Part shown: one piece after another, positions 1 to 11,381 of the stretch | How positions within the stretch are numbered: the stretch's first letter is position 1 | Layout: every line of letters starts with the position of its first letter | NCBI GenBank assembly: GCA_038503065.1 | Contig: JBCAMK010000003.1 | Span: forward strand, 2,108,001-2,172,000 | DNA from: Paragyromitra xinjiangensis | Taxonomy: Eukaryota > Ascomycota > Pezizomycetes > Pezizales > Discinaceae | Length of the DNA: 64,000 nt | Direction: 5' to 3' | The notes under the pieces: model-generated | Database searches by the model: none | Told to the model about the DNA's origin: nothing | What the model saw: only the letters and a program-made list of their open reading frames with translations | Translations under genes and position numbers: made by a program

Positions 1-885
1 GGCTTGAATTATGCCGCATTGATTCAGGAGAACGAGAATCGCGCTAAGATACGTAAATAGGCCATGAGGTGAGATCTTACTGTGAGCTCTGACGCCAATG
101 AGTTCTGCCACTTGCTACACCAAGGGAGAGACTTCCCTCGCTTTCCCCCGGTAAGTTAGATGTTTCGAAATGATATTACTAGAAGTCATCTTATTTACAT
201 ATGGCGTGTTCATTAAATGTCTAGGTATTCTTCCGTATGGTTTGCAGTTACTAAGGTGCAATCATTTACCAAGTATCTCGTGGGAAAACGTTCGTATAGT
301 CATTCAAGAGATAGGTAGCTCAAATACCCACTAGAGAGCGTTATTGGAGGTAGTGTCATGGCCGAACGGTGCCTTGAGGCTAGATATATATAGACCCCCA
401 ATCCAACCTGCCTATAGTCATGTCAACTGTCTCTTTGTTACCTTATTTTTGCGCACTTTCTTTACGTGTCACGGTAACTAGTGCTTAACGCCTAGGGCCG
501 TGATACGTAGCCCAACGAGTAAGGGTTTATTCCGGGTTTGGGGCTTAGCCGCCGTAGCCAATAGCTGGAATGCTTGGCCATCATCTGGCAAACAAATACC
601 TTTAATAACCGATGCGGCAAACTACTAAGTGGGACTCTAAAACCCACAATAATCGCCTTGTTGGCCTTTAAACTTAGCTAGGAATGAAAGATACGTATAC
701 TCGTGGTGTGGGCGGAAGTTCTTTCTACATATATGCTTTGGACTTAGAATTTCGTGGTGGGATTACCCCCCGATAGGTTCCAGGATTCTTAGTCACCTTT
801 TGGGTCTCTCGGATCAAGTGGTAGCACTGAAAAGCCTGCGACCAACCTTGGCGCTATTAGTCGAGTGATAAGAAGTAATGCAAAG

Positions 886-921
<36 letters not shown>

Positions 922-2071
922 ATTCATTTACGTGCGATGCAAAGGTAATGAGAATAGATAGGATGGAACATATGGAAAGCGGGAGGATTTAATGGAATGC
1001 AATTATTTTGGGCTCCAGGCCTAGTGTCTTCTTCTTTAAACTTCTGACATCTGGGAATTATTGCCGACATGGGACTCTACACTTGTTCTCCCATCGAAGT
1101 CACCAATGAGCATGCTTTAGGAGAACTCTGGGTATCATCAAAGAAATATCAACCACCAAAGGGAGTGCGTGCGTGAGCCTTCGGCGCGCCGCCTTCGTTG
1201 CTTAATCTGGGGTTACACTCATGGTTCTTTTTGTGTCCGAGGGTGAGATCTAGCAGCACTAAAAACCTTTTATACTTTCGAATTACAGGGTTTTATTTTA
1301 GCTTTAAATGATATTACCCATGCAAGAGACTTAAACTCACTAGCGGGACTGTACAGCAGAAGCGTTTTGATTGAGTATTTTCTTCTCCGCTTGATTTCGC
1401 TGGGTTCTGTATCAGCGGGGTTCGTTCAAGTGATTCTAGTTCAGGCCACACAAATGACTTCGAAGTCCTTTAAATAGATTTATTAAGCGATGTGGTGCTA
1501 AACGTCGTTCTAGTTTTGCGCTGAGTCTTAGGTGTGATGCCTAACTGAAGGCGATAGTCAGCCACTTAAGATCACAACAAATGATTACTAGAGAGCATAA
1601 TCTATACACTCTCAAATATTAGATTATCCTAGGATGGGATCATAGAGAAACCACATGTACATGTAGTATCGGTGGTCAGGTTCCCAATTGGCCCTTGAAA
1701 ATAACTGCCAAGACCTGTTAAGGGCCCTAGTGTCTTGGTTTGGTTCTAGCAAAAGGCTTATTTGAAGTTTGTTTCTCTTAGGTTATCACCTATAAATAGG
1801 CTCGGATATTTTCACACTGTTGTAATCGCAATTATTGGCGTATTTTACTGTATCCTGCTCTACGTCATATGTACCAATACTTTCACCAGCCGTGTAATAA
1901 AGCTTCAGCCTTGTCGATTCTCGACATAAGTCATCGATCTCATCGGAAATAGTCGTTGCTGACACTGAGTCTTCCTCTAGAGGGATTTAAATCAGTTCCC
2001 TGTGCCTCAGACACGCACAAAGTTAGTTATACTACCTTACAAACCATAAGGCGACCTTCTGCGCAAAAAAA
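1..2071. other. Gene-free left edge
   Basis: No reading frame here has a recognisable domain, and I see no splice-consistent gene. The stretch holds a TAG/GTA trinucleotide run near 886-920 and otherwise unremarkable AT-rich sequence. The last few hundred bases must contain the promoter and 5' leader of the methyltransferase gene that starts at 2072. Confidence 0.6.
886..920. repeat. (GTA)n microsatellite
   Basis: About 11-12 uninterrupted GTA units lie in 35 bases. The flanks carry a short direct repeat: ATGCAAAGGTA occurs just before the run and again shortly after it. Confidence 0.95.
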
Positions 2072-3048
2072 ATGCCAGTACTAAAACCGAAACCCCTTGA
2101 ATCTTCAGAAATCACTATTCTCCCGCAAACCTCAAGGTTTAAGGAATGGACCATTCCAGTACGAGTCATGTTCCTATCTCTCTTCTACATCCCATCGGCG
2201 ATTTGGACTGCTATGACCAAAAGGAGTGGCGAATCCTTCTCCATAATATATTTCACAAGACTTTGGGCTGGCCTCAGTGAAGAAGCAGCAGCCGAATGCG
2301 GTCCCGAGAAACATCGTATGGCCTCAGGATGTCGTGGGATCGTTCTTGAAATTGGTCCAGGTCTTGGACCCAACATACGAGATCTTGACAAGGAGAAAGT
2401 AGAGCGGGTGTATGCGGTGGAACCTAATAAAGAGTTATGTGAGGGCTTAAGGAAAACGGCCGCTGAGCTGGGGTGGGAAGAGGATCGTTATGTTGTTCTT
2501 AGTTGCGGGATTGAAGATAAAGAGAAGCTAAAAGAAGCTGGAGTTCCGATTGATGGTGGTGTGGATACAGTGCTCGTCATTCAGGTGAGGTTCTAAAAAT
2601 ATGTTTGTAACGCTTTATGGATTTAGGAACTGACTATGATGCGGTGCGTGGTTGATTAAGAGTCTTTGTAGTATCCCGAATCCGCGATTTGTTTTACAGG
2701 ACATATACCACTATCTGAAACCAGGTGGCGAGTTGCGTATGTTCGAACACGTCCAAAGTAATGACAAGGTCACACGATGGGTACAAGGTAAAAATTATCT
2801 CCTTTTACTCCAGAATTTGGCTAGATCTAAAATATTTGAGGAATGTAGCGTTCTACGACTATTTCTGGCATATCGCATTCGGTGGGTGTAGCCTTTCTAG
2901 GCCAACCCAGAGATGGTTATTGGGCCCTGAATTCATGGGATTTAAGGAAGGTGAGGGCTGGGAGAAGGTAGAGCTAGAAAAGGTTAAAGGTGAATCCAGA
3001 TGGAGCGTTATTCCGATGGTTTGGGGAAGGTTGGTTAAAAGGGCTTAA
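2072..3048 (+). CDS. METTL7-like SAM-dependent methyltransferase (3 exons)
   Basis: The model is join(2072..2584, 2661..2787, 2849..3048), 279 aa. Both introns (76 and 61 nt) join in frame; the first is phase 0 and the second splits an Ala codon. The sequence shows a hydrophobic N-terminal segment (about residues 31-48), then the SAM-binding glycine motif LEIGPGLGPN (about 92-101), a VYAVEPN acidic strand, the VDTVLVI/SLCSIPNP region, LKPGGELRMFEH, and near the C-terminus the FWHIAFGGC block. That order is typical of the METTL7/TMT1-like class I methyltransferases, which are membrane-anchored and act on small thiols or lipids in animals. The substrate in fungi is not known to me. The first ATG follows an A-rich leader and is the only good start. 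It is upstream of the ribosomal protein gene on the same strand. Confidence 0.85.
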
Positions 3049-3804
3049 AGCTCTGATCTGTTGAAAGCTCCTGCGTTCTTTTCTTATGGTTTTGTGACTT
3101 AAGTTTCTTTTGGTTCTTCATTCGTTTATCATTTCTCTCAGGCAAATTGGTCTTTTCACCCAATATTAATACGGGTTAGAAATTCATTTCAATTTACTGA
3201 CTAAATAATAGCGTGTGAGTATACGTATAGTACCTACAGCTATCGAGTGAACTAATTATAATAACCTTCATTGAATAGTAGATTTCTCTAATCGTTAGTG
3301 GAGAAAAAAAATATTTAGTGTTACTTGCCCTCACAATAAATTCCGTCTCCTCCGTAATCATGGCAAACACCAGAAAAAAAGAAGAAAAGGGTGCGTTGCC
3401 AGCAAAGCTATCACTCCATAGTAATGTTTTCATCTTACGAAGGTTTTAGCATCCTACAAGTCTTAAGCTACAGATCACTGTTGGCTAACATTCTGATGAC
3501 CTAGGAAATCTTCTAGAATCACTCCAAATACTCGTCGGCAAATCGAAGGTAATTAGGACATAAAGGGTTTAGACCAATAGGTGGTGGAATTCCTCCTTCA
3601 GTCACTGGTGGGATCTAATCAGATAAGGTTACAGCCCTTACAACAGCAGTCCACCCGATCTAGCCACAACCCCACACACTTTCAATCATACGAAGCAACC
3701 GCAATCAATCGGCAACGACATACACGACCACAACCACCAACGCAACAAAGGGCCGACCGATTAACTCCACAACACAGGAGAAATCAATAAACCGACCGCC
3801 CATC
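3049..3804. other. Intergenic; 3' end of methyltransferase and promoter of uS13 gene
   Basis: No gene is recognised. The right half (about 3600-3800) is C/A-rich on the plus strand and probably forms the core promoter and leader of the ribosomal protein gene. Small reading frames on both strands here have no recognisable domains. Confidence 0.5.
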
Positions 3805-4823
3805 ATGTAAGAGCTCCTTCCGCATCGTTTTTTCCCGGATACGACACAGCACGCGGGGAAATAGAAGATAAGATTGGGGGGGTTGGATCGGGAGCGTATG
3901 GCCGGGGATGTATTGGGATTGTTGGAGAAAGGAATGGAGGAAAGGCTGGAGCCTCGCGTGCTGTGCTGTGGCTGGTTTTCTTGAGGGAATCCTGTACTGA
4001 TGCGGAATTTGGTGATAGGTCTCTCGTCGCTGGCGAGAAATCGAGCTTCCAGTTCATCGTGAGTCGCCTTTTACGCTCCTTGATTTCTGGCATTTCTGTG
4101 CTGTTGGCCACCCCCGTGGAGGATATTTGAGGATGAGATAAGGATAGGATGGGTCTATGGCCAACAGCAAGAAATGGATGGGATAAGAGTGGATATTGCT
4201 TCTAGTACAAGTTACTGATAGTAGAGTTTCTATGCTCCAGCTCCGTCTTCTCAACACCAATGTCGACGGTAAGCAGAAGGTCATGTACGCCTTGACCAAG
4301 ATCAAGGGTGTCGGACGCCGCTACTCCAACTTGGTGTGCAAGAAGGCCGATGTCGACTTGAACAAACGGTGTGTTTACCCCCTTCGGCTTACTCTCGATC
4401 TCCCACTTCACTAAGTACTCGTATCTAACGATTCCGTTATCTAGTGCCGGTGAGCTCACCACTGAAGAGCTCGAGCGTATCGTTACCATCATCCAGAACC
4501 CCACCCAATACAAGATCCCTACCTGGTTCTTGAACAGGCAACGTGACATTGTCGACGGCAAGGACTCACAAATTCTCGCCAACGCTCTGGATAACAAGCT
4601 CCGTGAGGATCTGGAGAGGCTGAAGAAGATCCGCGCCCACAGAGGTCTCAGACACTACTGGGGTCTCAGGGTTAGGGGTCAACACACCAAGACTACCGGT
4701 AAATCTTCCTCGCTATCTCCTTCCAGTGTTCTTTTCTCTGCTTTATGTGCAAATTTATTTACGGTATTTTTTTCTATAGGTCGTCGTGGTCGTACCGTTG
4801 GTGTGTCGAAGAAGAAGGGTTAA
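3805..4823 (+). CDS. RPS18: 40S ribosomal protein S18 (uS13), 5 exons, split start codon
   Basis: The model is join(3805..3806, 4019..4058, 4241..4368, 4445..4698, 4780..4823), 155 aa. The protein matches eukaryotic uS13 along its length: SLVAGEK at the N-terminus, TNVDGKQK, the helix-hairpin stretch [18 protein letters not shown], a long helical arm, [17 protein letters not shown] and the basic tail ending in KKKG. It is a component of the 40S head that contacts tRNA and the 60S bridge. The N-terminus is the notable part. The peptide SLVAGEK has no upstream ATG in its own exon. It is reached only by splicing AT at 3805-3806 (followed by GTAAGA) to G at 4019, so the initiator codon itself is interrupted by a 212-nt intron with a GTACTGATG branch-like site. 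Four introns in a short gene are usual for fungal ribosomal protein genes. Confidence 0.93.
3807..4018 (+). other. Phase-2 intron interrupting the uS13 initiator ATG
   Basis: The donor GTAAGA directly follows CATCAT, and the acceptor GATAG directly precedes GTCTCTCGTC. Splicing creates ATG TCT CTC (Met-Ser-Leu), the expected start of uS13. If unspliced, the same ATG (3805-3807) is followed at once by TAA, so unspliced mRNA would encode no protein from this start. This is seen directly in the sequence; any regulatory role is inference. Confidence 0.85.
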
Positions 4824-5332
4824 ACGTATCGCTTTTTTCTTTTCTTTCTGTTGGCGTGGGATGGGAACCGATATCATCGACATGTGTTTGGTGGTATTGT
4901 GTGGAAATAAAAAAATAAACGTGTACACAAATCAAAGATCTCGTCGAACGCTATGATATCCTTTTCCGGGGATGGTGAACACAAAACAAGGGAATTTAAA
5001 AGTTCAGCGGGGTTCTCTATATTTTTGCTGTATAAATTCACAATTCTTTCTTTTTGGGTATGAATATCGTAGAAATGCTCAGCGTGTACGATGATTACTA
5101 TTGCACCCCGTACCTGTATCAATCAGGAATCTCTACCCTATGTATGCAGATCATACGGTGATTCCAGGGTTTCTAGAATATTTTCTCCCGCAACGCTTAC
5201 CAACTCTTGGCACTGTGACGCATAGGTCAACATCCCACCTTCAACCCCGCGCTGAACTTTTTCTCTCACGTCGACTCTCATATCTCGATACCAAAAGATA
5301 CCTAACTCCTATTGATAAATTTGCTATTCACC
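4824..5332. other. Intergenic between uS13 and SDO1 genes
   Basis: About 510 bases hold the uS13 3' UTR (T-rich just after the stop) and the SDO1 promoter. I see no additional gene. Confidence 0.55.
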
Positions 5333-6397
5333 ATGCCAATCAACCAGGTACCTAACTCTCCTCCCGCCCTTGGTGTACCGAAAATGGCTAATAGTTTCTC
5401 CGACGAGTATAGCCCTCAAATCAGATCAAATTGACGAACGTTGCCATCGTCAGACTGAAGAAAGGTACATTCTGAGCTTCCCTCTAAACAGGATATCCTA
5501 ATGGGAGTACTAACTATCCCGCCGGAGCCGCTAGGCAAGAAGCGATACGAACTAGCATGCTACAAGAACAAAGTCCTCGAGTACCGCTCGGGAGTGTAAG
5601 CCCCCCTCCAATCTTCCTACACCTCCAAACCAGCTAACTCTCATCCAGCGAAACCGACCTCGACGAAGTCCTTCAAATCCACCAAGTCTTCACAAACGTC
5701 TCTAAAGGGGCCGTCGCCCCTCACGCCGACCTCCAAAAATCCTTTGGTGCCTCCACAGCGCAAGATGCCATAATCCTTGAGATCCTGCAAAAAGGCGAGC
5801 TTCAGGTTGGCGAGAAGGAGCGCAATGCAAAGCTGGAAATGGTACACAATGAACTTGTGTCCCTTGTTGCATCAATGTGTGTTGACCCAGGAACAAAACG
5901 TGTCTACACTGCATCCATGATCGAGAAAGCTCTACAAGAACTATCTTCGCGGAAAAGAGAAGGGGAGGAAGGAGAAACGGGGCCGGGGTGGCATGGGGTC
6001 ACTGATAAAAAGAGTAGTAAAGCGCAGGCGCTGGAGGCGATTAAGGCGTTAGTGTATCATCAACCAATCGCGATTGCGAGAGCGAGGATGAGGCTACGGA
6101 TTGTATGCCCGAAGAAGACAAAGGAAAAGGTAGAGGAGTTTGTCGAGGAGGTTGAGGAAGAAGGATATGAGGGTGGGAATTGGGAGTGTGTAGGATTTGT
6201 CGAGCCGGGGAGGTACAAGGGGCTTGTGGACTTGGTGGGACAGGAGACAAAAGGAAAGGGGAGAGTTGAGGTTCTAGATACGGCGGTGAGTTGCGGTCTT
6301 TGATACTAATTCCCTTTTGAGGTCCTTTAGGAACGGCATTCCGTATGTGCAATGAAGCTAACTTAGTTGATAGGTCGTACATGAAGGCGACAAATAG
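5333..6397 (+). CDS. SDO1: Ribosome maturation protein SDO1 (SBDS family), 5 exons
   Basis: The model is join(5333..5347, 5413..5464, 5535..5595, 5649..6285, 6374..6397), 262 aa. SDO1/SBDS works with the GTPase Efl1 to release eIF6/Tif6 from nascent 60S subunits. Recognisable pieces in order are MPINQPSNQIKLTNV, the KKRYELACYKNKVLEYRSG segment, DEVLQIHQVF, NVSKGAVAP and LQKSFG of the N-terminal FYSH domain. The middle helical domain (EILQKGELQ, PGTKRVYTASMIEKAL, QALEAIKAL) and the C-terminal ferredoxin-like domain (PIAIARARMRLRI, VEPGRYKGLVDLV) follow. The last intron is needed. Read through, the frame would end at 6303 in VSCGL. The GTGAGT donor at 6286 and the GCTAAC branch site shortly before the acceptor at 6373 instead give VVHEGDK. 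It follows the uS13 gene in the same orientation, 509 bases away. Confidence 0.92.
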
Positions 6398-7628
6398 ATT
6401 CGGGGTGCTTAGTGAGAGCAGGAGGGCCCCAATGGGAGTTATCTTCTTTTATCGTTTTTTAGGGACTGCATAGCCAAAGTACGAAGTGGAGTTTCTTTCC
6501 TCATGATGTCCTGATTTATCCCTTTTTTTTCTAGAATATAGTTGTAATTTATTACATTCAAGGGATACCGGATATATCCAGTGTCTCTTCTCGAAGCTGC
6601 CTTACTGGTTTCTCCGAGTAGATGCTCAGGTTGAGCTGATGCCAAGATAGAAGTTCATATAATCAGACTTCCAGAAGGGTCTGTCCACGACTTGTGCGCA
6701 GACTACTATGCGGTCAAGTAAAACTCCATTGTGCTTATAATTCCCGACTGGGTGCCTAGGATTTGGTAGTCCGGGGAAGCTGTCATAGCGGCCTAGTGAC
6801 GATGCAGCCGAGACCTTTTAAAACTTGTTTTGGTAATCACACCTTGGCTATTTTCCTTGATCCGTGTCGATAGTGGCCGCATTTGGCAACTGGTAAAGCC
6901 GGAACTGGACGTTTGTGGCGTAGATAAACACTCGGGTAGAATTGGATAGGGGAGGTGATGAGCCACGACTCGCCTCATCACTTCCAGGGTCACAAGACTT
7001 CGTGTGAAACTGGGGATCCCAACCAGCCCCGCTGTGGGATACGGGGTGAGCCTCAGATAGCATTTATTGTTGGGATGAGGTGGCTGCCAGCGTGTTCAGG
7101 TTTGTCCCCGATTGGATTCTGCTGTGTTCGAGGCTCGCGAACGAGGATGCAGACAACACGGGAAACTGCTCAGAAGGCCTTGGTGGAATTGATACGCCTG
7201 TTGTCTGATCGGCCCGAGCGCTGTCTCAGCGCGTTCGGTACCTGCGTTATCCTGGACGCTGTTATCGGAGGGTACATCTAATACTGGAGGCTGGGCATGA
7301 TACCAGGTCCATCTAGCCTGAAGTAGAAGATGTCATGCGTCATATCCCAGCCGCAGCCAATGGGAGCCTGGCATCCCCTAACCCCCAAGGTCCGATTGCC
7401 TGGCAACCATCGTGCGCTTGGTCCGCGTAACAGTCATCCGCCGCGTGGAGTCCTCAACACAAAACCCGCGTCTTCTCCATCTCCATCTCCCCTTCTCCTC
7501 TCTTTCTTCTCCAGCTCTGCTCGCCATCTTCATTGCCACTCCTCCACATAGCTATCACTCCCCCCATCACATCCATCAGTAATCCATTCATCTTCCCCAA
7601 GTACTTTCTTCCATCATACACTCAAGTC
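6398..7628. other. Intergenic upstream of carboxypeptidase Y
   Basis: No reading frame with a recognisable domain was found. The GC-richer part (6950-7450) contains small overlapping frames on both strands that look like chance. The last 200 bases are C/T-rich and probably form the CPY leader. A CCAAT sequence lies near 7356. Confidence 0.5.
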
Positions 7629-9386
7629 ATGAAGCTTTCGGTAGCTTCCTTCGCAGCCCTCTCGCTAGCCGGAAGTGCTGCTGCCTTCTTCCCCAACAAC
7701 CAACAGAAGCCCATCACTACTTCATCTCAATCCACACTCTCTCCATCCCTTTCTCAAATCTCTGGACAGCTCCACTCCCTTGGAGGAGAGTTCACTTCTG
7801 AAGCCATCACTGCATGGAATCGGATTGCTGAGCTGTACCCAGAAGATACCATCTCTGCGGTACAGGCAATGCTTGGAATGACAAAGCCGAAAGCTGGCGT
7901 TATCAAAAAGCCTGATTCCCACTGGGACTTCATCGTTGAAGGTAGCGATGTTGTATCTGCTCTTGGCAGCAAGATCGAGGGGCACGAGAAGCTGAAGGGC
8001 ACGAAGCTGAGAATCAAGAAACCTGGTAAACTTGGTGTTGATGGCGATGTCAAGCAGTACTCTGGTTACCTTGATGTCGACGATGATGATAAGCACTTTT
8101 TCTTCTGTAAGTTTAAATACATCCGGAGGATGACTTCTTTATCACATGTTTCGTTAGACATTTGCTAATTTGTCAACTTTCAGGGTTCTTTGAGTCTCGA
8201 AATGACCCTAAGAACGACCCCGTTGTCCTGTGGCTCAATGGTGGTCCGGGGTGTTCTTCGCTAACCGGGCTCTTCATGGAGCTCGGGCCAGCCTCTATCA
8301 ACGCGAAGATTCACACTGTAGATAACCCGTACTCGTGGAACTCCAACGCGTCCGTCATCTTCCTTGACCAGCCGGTCAATGTCGGATATTCATATTCTTC
8401 GAGTCAAGTCTCGAGCACCCACGCTGCAGGCAAGGATGTTTATGCTTTCTTGACCATGTTCTTTGAGCGGTTCCCAGAGTATTCTGCGCAGGATTTCCAC
8501 ATTGCTGGAGAATCTTATGCTGGGTGAGTGTCAATTTCCTTCGCCGTGTATGAGTGTACTAACTAGGTATAGACATTATATTCCCCAATTCGCGACTGAG
8601 ATTCTTTCTCACGAGAAGCGCAACATCAACCTCAAGTCTGTCCTCATTGGTAACGGCCTCACTGATGGAAAGACTCAGTACAACTACTACCGCCCGATGG
8701 CCTGTGGTGAAGGTGGATACAAATCTGTCCTCAGCGAAGGGGAGTGTCAGTCTATGGACGACGCCTACCCGCGTTGTGCTTCCATGATCGATAACTGCTA
8801 CAAATCTGGATCTACTTGGTCTTGTGTTCCAGCCTCCATCTATTGCAACAATGTCATGTTCCGTGCCTACCAAAATACAGGACTCAACGTGTACGATATT
8901 CGCTCCAAGTGCGAGGATAACAACAACCTTTGCTACTCCGAGTTGGGTTGGATTTCATCATACTTGAACAAGGATGACGTTATGTCTGCCCTCGGCGCTG
9001 AGGTCTCATCATACGAGTCTTGCAATTTTGACATTAATCGCAACTTCCTCCTCAATGGCGATTGGATGAAACCCTTCCACACTTTTGTCCCCGCCCTTCT
9101 CGAGAAGATTCCCGTCCTGATCTACGCTGGTGATGCTGATTTCATTTGTAACTGGCTCGGCAATCACGCCTGGACTGAGGCTCTTGAGTGGCATGGCAAG
9201 AAACAGTTTAACAAGGAGCAACTCACTCCCTTCATTGTTGGTGATGAGGAGAAGGGTCAGACTAAGTCGTCCGGTAACTTCACTTTTGCTAGAGTTTATG
9301 AGGCTGGACATATGATGCCATTCAACCAACCCGAGGCAAGCTTGGAACTTCTCAACCGGTGGTTGTTTGGTGGCTTCTGGGAGTAA
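7629..9386 (+). CDS. cpyA: Carboxypeptidase Y precursor (serine carboxypeptidase, S10), 3 exons
   Basis: The model is join(7629..8106, 8184..8523, 8573..9386), 543 aa, the usual length for mould CPY. It is a vacuolar C-terminal exopeptidase made as a prepro-enzyme. Visible features are a signal peptide at residues 1-19 and a propeptide (about 20-125). The mature enzyme begins near the [14 protein letters not shown] segment and carries the oxyanion/glycine motif LNGGPGCSS. The nucleophile Ser is in GESYAG (about 270, split by intron 2), the catalytic Asp in the GDADF motif (about 460-462), and His519 in AGHMMPF. Many paired Cys lie in the middle section, and NFT and NAS are possible N-glycosylation sites. 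Both introns restore a conserved residue (Trp in HFFFWFFES, Gly in YAGHYIP), which fixes the splice sites. The ATG at 7629 is the first to give a good signal peptide; the reading frame runs further upstream but lacks support there. Confidence 0.95.
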
Positions 9387-10649
9387 ATGTTTCAGCGAGG
9401 GGTTGCGAATGTTTTGGCTAGTTGAATTTGTGTGTTTTTAGGTGTGCAGGATACTAGCGATACACGATATAAATATGGGAGTGACGTTTTTTATGTTTGG
9501 TTACGGCGGATCTCGGGGTACATGTATTGTATGGTCTTTATTATGATCTTTTAGTAATTGAGCCTTTTGGATTTTTTTTCAGTGGAACTTATAAATCAAG
9601 TAAAAAAGTGTCTTCTCAAAAAAATATTCTTGCCCGAGCCGAGTTTATGAAAATCTCCATCAAAAGTTTCGTGGAATCTTGATGCTACAGCTTGCTAGCG
9701 ATTTACAGGAACTGCACTCAATCCGTTCACCCCAACCCCAAATTTGTCTCTAGACTAATTGGAGGGTGAAGAAAATTGAGGACTTGCTCGCCTGCTTCTG
9801 GTGCAGAGTATTGCCAAATAGCAGAATCCTTTCACCAAGGAAATCGAACTAGCGATGATGTACCTAACAGAAAACGGCTTATGAGGATGCCGCGATATAG
9901 CTAGTTTGCCTCTCGATCCTAGTATCACCATGATCACCACTCCTATGTCCACAATGTCGCTCGGACCGTCAACACACTGCTCACAAAGATTAAAACCGTT
10001 TTTATAACGCAACCCACATCCTGTCTCAGATCATCCTGTGGCAACAATAAAAGAATGCGACTCATCTTCACCACGCCAGCACATTCATTCCTATGCCACT
10101 CACCGGTTTTCCTCGGAGGCTGACAGGGCAGTAATATTCCCCACAGCCATCCCTTCGTCTGTAGAAACCGAAAGGCCCCTACCTCCACTGGAGGTGTTTT
10201 TCTAAAGAAATTTATTGGGCATGTAGGAAGTATTCCATCGGAATTGGTCGGTCGAGGAATGGTTGGGTCCGTTGTTTCCTCGCTCTAGGGCCACTTTTGA
10301 TCGTGCTGGATCGAATTTTATGTCAATAAAAGCGCCTGCTTCTAATTCTTGATAGATATCTTAGTGTATCAGAACACAAGGCTCTCGCTTGCAAAAACCA
10401 AGTTGGCCTTGACGTGCTACACTGAAGAAGATAGTCGGAAATAACCCGCGTAGCTCGAGTGATATCTGGTGGACCTGAATGGCGCAGCGACACTAAATGA
10501 CCAGCCTAATTACTCCCCCGTAGGAAGTATTTGAGGGACACCTTTTGGTGTTACAAAACACAACCTATGGAACAACTCTGCACTAGGTACCGTTAAAAGG
10601 TACTTGTGTATCCTATCCAAAGGCGCAGGAGTTCAAAAAATATGCGTAG
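9387..10649. other. Intergenic, nothing recognised
   Basis: This contains the CPY 3' region and about 1 kb without a convincing gene. Two minus-strand frames around 9755-10188 lack recognisable domains, start context or introns. Confidence 0.5.
10635..10640 (-). terminator. Pol III terminator of tRNA-Gly
   Basis: A run of six T residues on the minus strand lies about 9 bases after the tRNA 3' end. This is the standard RNA polymerase III stop signal. Confidence 0.8.
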
Positions 10650-10727
10650 TGATTCAGCCGGGAATCGAACCCGGGTCGGGCGCATACTTGATGGCAAGCG
10701 CCCATGATACCTCTACACCACTGAATC
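10650..10727 (-). tRNA. tRNA-Gly(GCC) with 7-nt intron
   Basis: The minus strand folds as a tRNA. The acceptor stem GATTCAG pairs perfectly with CTGAATC, with discriminator A at 10650. The D arm resembles tRNA-Gly (GTGTAGAGGTATCAT). The T arm is CCGGG-TTCGATT-CCCGG. The anticodon stem GGCGC/GCGCC only forms a normal 7-nt loop (TTGCCAT) if TCAAGTA at 10685-10691 is removed. That places a 7-nt intron exactly after nucleotide 37, the canonical position for nuclear tRNA introns. The anticodon GCC lies at 10693-10695. The mature length is 71 nt, as usual for this tRNA. Confidence 0.93.
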
Positions 10728-11381
10728 CTTGATATCACGCATCGAATCAAGCTTTTATATCTAGATAGTACAGTTTCCTTATTGGGCTAGAATAGCTTGT
10801 GCTCTCGCATCTACTGAGGCTATGTTAGTAAAAAATAGGATCCGGAGGTCTTGGGGGCGGTATTGCAATATAATTCGTGCTCGAGCCCGCCCACTTGGTC
10901 TCTTTCGTAGTTTTTGCGTGACAAGCGGCTACGTGAGTTAGCTAATCGTTGGAGGAGTTATACATTCTCCAAGCCTGAGGAAGTTATGTTGTTAATGGGC
11001 TTTAATGGTGATCTATAGGATCTCAGCGAGTACTAGCTATTTACCTTTCGTAATATGAAGGGCTGTAACTGAGTTTAGTGACTACATATGGACTGTTACT
11101 TCCATCTGGTATCTTTTCTCTCGAGCCACTGCTGAAACATTTTTTCTAGGCAAGTATTCTAGGGAAGAAACACAAGAAAAGAAATGAAAAGAAAATTAGA
11201 TATTTCTATCCACAGATTCTCGAATGCGCCTCGCCAACTTCTCGCTTTGAAGATATTAGCAGAAAATCGGGAAGGAAATATGATTACTTGTACAAGTGCC
11301 CACCGCACCACCCTTACCCTTTAAATTTTCCCAAGCTAGGCTAGCACAACTACATTGACCTCTTGTAGTTGACGCCCGGGC
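10728..11381. other. Intergenic, nothing recognised
   Basis: About 650 bases lie between the tRNA and the 3' end of the methyltransferase gene on the minus strand. Only 5' and 3' flanking sequence is expected here, and no gene is seen. Confidence 0.5.

Noticed and set aside
3803..4597. Long minus-strand frames (3803-4111, 4202-4597)
   Set aside because: They overlap uS13 exons and introns on the opposite strand and have no domain; they are shadows of the spliced ribosomal gene.
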